Assembly: GCA_947478535.1 (NCBI GenBank)
Contig: CANJXD010000318.1
Location: forward strand, 1 to 6,871
Direction: 5' to 3'
DNA from: Acetobacteraceae bacterium
GTDB taxonomy: Bacteria; Pseudomonadota; Alphaproteobacteria; Acetobacterales; Acetobacteraceae
DNA length: 6,871 nt
Position numbers and translations under genes: made by a program. The notes below the pieces were generated by a model. The model searched no databases, was not told where the DNA came from, and saw only the letters and a program-made list of their open reading frames with translations. Shown one piece after another: positions 6,762 to 6,871 of the stretch (position 1 is its first letter; each line of letters starts with the position of its first letter).

Positions 6762-6871
6762 GGACAGATCCGAGCGTGCGCTGCTAACGCACTCGGCTCC
6801 CACCTCGGGTGTTTGACGATGAAGCGTTGCTGCGGATACGGGTGCTGGACCCTGGCGGGCGGCAGCCACCG
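6746..6871 (-). CDS. Group II intron-encoded reverse transcriptase/maturase, C-terminal end (partial)
   Basis: An open minus-strand frame of 41 codons runs from the right edge to a TAA at 6748-6746. It encodes the segments RVQHPYPQQRF, VKHPRWEPSA and AHARICPGGAR. The HPYP..RF and EP(x)A...RIC.GGA pattern is what I recall at the C-terminal end of annotated alphaproteobacterial group II intron reverse transcriptase/maturases. The reading frame passes through domain V and stops inside the domain VI loop, so the last 17 or so codons are also ribozyme sequence. None of the polymerase domain is in the window, so function can only be inferred from the associated RNA structure. It is too short to rule out that the true maturase stop lies upstream and that this is only an open continuation. 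Confidence 0.6.
   Translation of the reverse strand, partial: RWLPPARVQHPYPQQRFIVKHPRWEPSALAAHARICPGGAR
6767..6799 (-). ncRNA. Group II intron domain V (catalytic hairpin)
   Basis: This 33-nt minus-strand element starts GAGCCGAG and ends CTCGGATC. It contains the catalytic AGC triad near the base, CCGAG paired with CTCGG, TGCG paired with CGCA, and a 2-nt CG bulge on the 3' arm between the two helices. That bulge, the AGC and the near-standard length of 34 nt are the diagnostic marks of domain V, the active-site element of group II introns. Domain VI follows within a few bases, as expected. Confidence 0.85.

Larger units (their letters stand above)
6727..6871 (-). mobile_element. Group II intron, 3' end (partial, runs off the right edge)
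   Basis: The minus strand carries the last part of a retrotransposing group II intron: the end of the reverse transcriptase reading frame, domain V, domain VI, and a likely 3' splice end. The proposed end is at 6727, where the intron would finish in AT, seven bases after the bulged adenosine of domain VI at 6734; both fit the group II rule of a 3' terminal AY and a branch point 7-8 bases upstream. The 5' part, including domain I and most of the maturase, lies beyond the window. Identification is from manual folding and sequence recognition; the exact boundary is an inference. Confidence 0.8.

Noticed and set aside
1..6871. CRISPR array, tRNA, rRNA or defence genes
   Set aside because: No regularly spaced repeats, cloverleaf-like sequence or recognisable defence domains were found on either strand.

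Overview
The window looks like part of the chromosome of a GC-rich alphaproteobacterium. The tripartite tricarboxylate transporter (TTT) next to Bug-type solute-binding proteins, the very high GC at third codon positions and the TRR-type signal peptides would fit Acetobacteraceae such as Roseomonas relatives. That taxonomic guess is an inference; the window holds no rRNA or marker gene.

Positions 1-6233 are one tightly packed plus-strand operon that continues off the left edge. The order is: hydantoinase B/oxoprolinase-family protein (5' end missing), TctB-like small membrane subunit, TctA-like large membrane subunit, TctC/Bug periplasmic binding protein, a fumarate reductase/succinate dehydrogenase-type FAD protein, and a very small [2Fe-2S] protein. 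Every junction is an overlap of 1 or 4 bases or a 1-base gap, which points to one transcript and translational coupling. A plausible reading is uptake of an organic acid or cyclic amide by TctABC, ring opening or related processing by the Hyu-type enzyme, and oxidation or reduction of a carboxylate by the flavoprotein, with the [2Fe-2S] protein as electron relay. The substrate cannot be read from the sequence.

After a gap of about 116 bases, a second Bug gene starts at 6350 with its own ribosome binding site and signal peptide, but it is broken. An extra base near 6594 shifts the frame, and Bug homology stops completely near 6623.

From about 6624 to the right edge the DNA belongs to a group II intron context on the minus strand. 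Domains V and VI can be folded by eye: the catalytic domain V hairpin with its 2-nt bulge, and a domain VI hairpin with a GTAA loop and a bulged A seven bases before a likely 3' splice end at 6727. The C-terminal coding end of an intron-encoded reverse transcriptase/maturase runs through both domains and stops in the domain VI loop. Between the intron end and the broken Bug gene lies about 100 bases that resemble a small leader ORF I recall next to group II intron reverse transcriptases.
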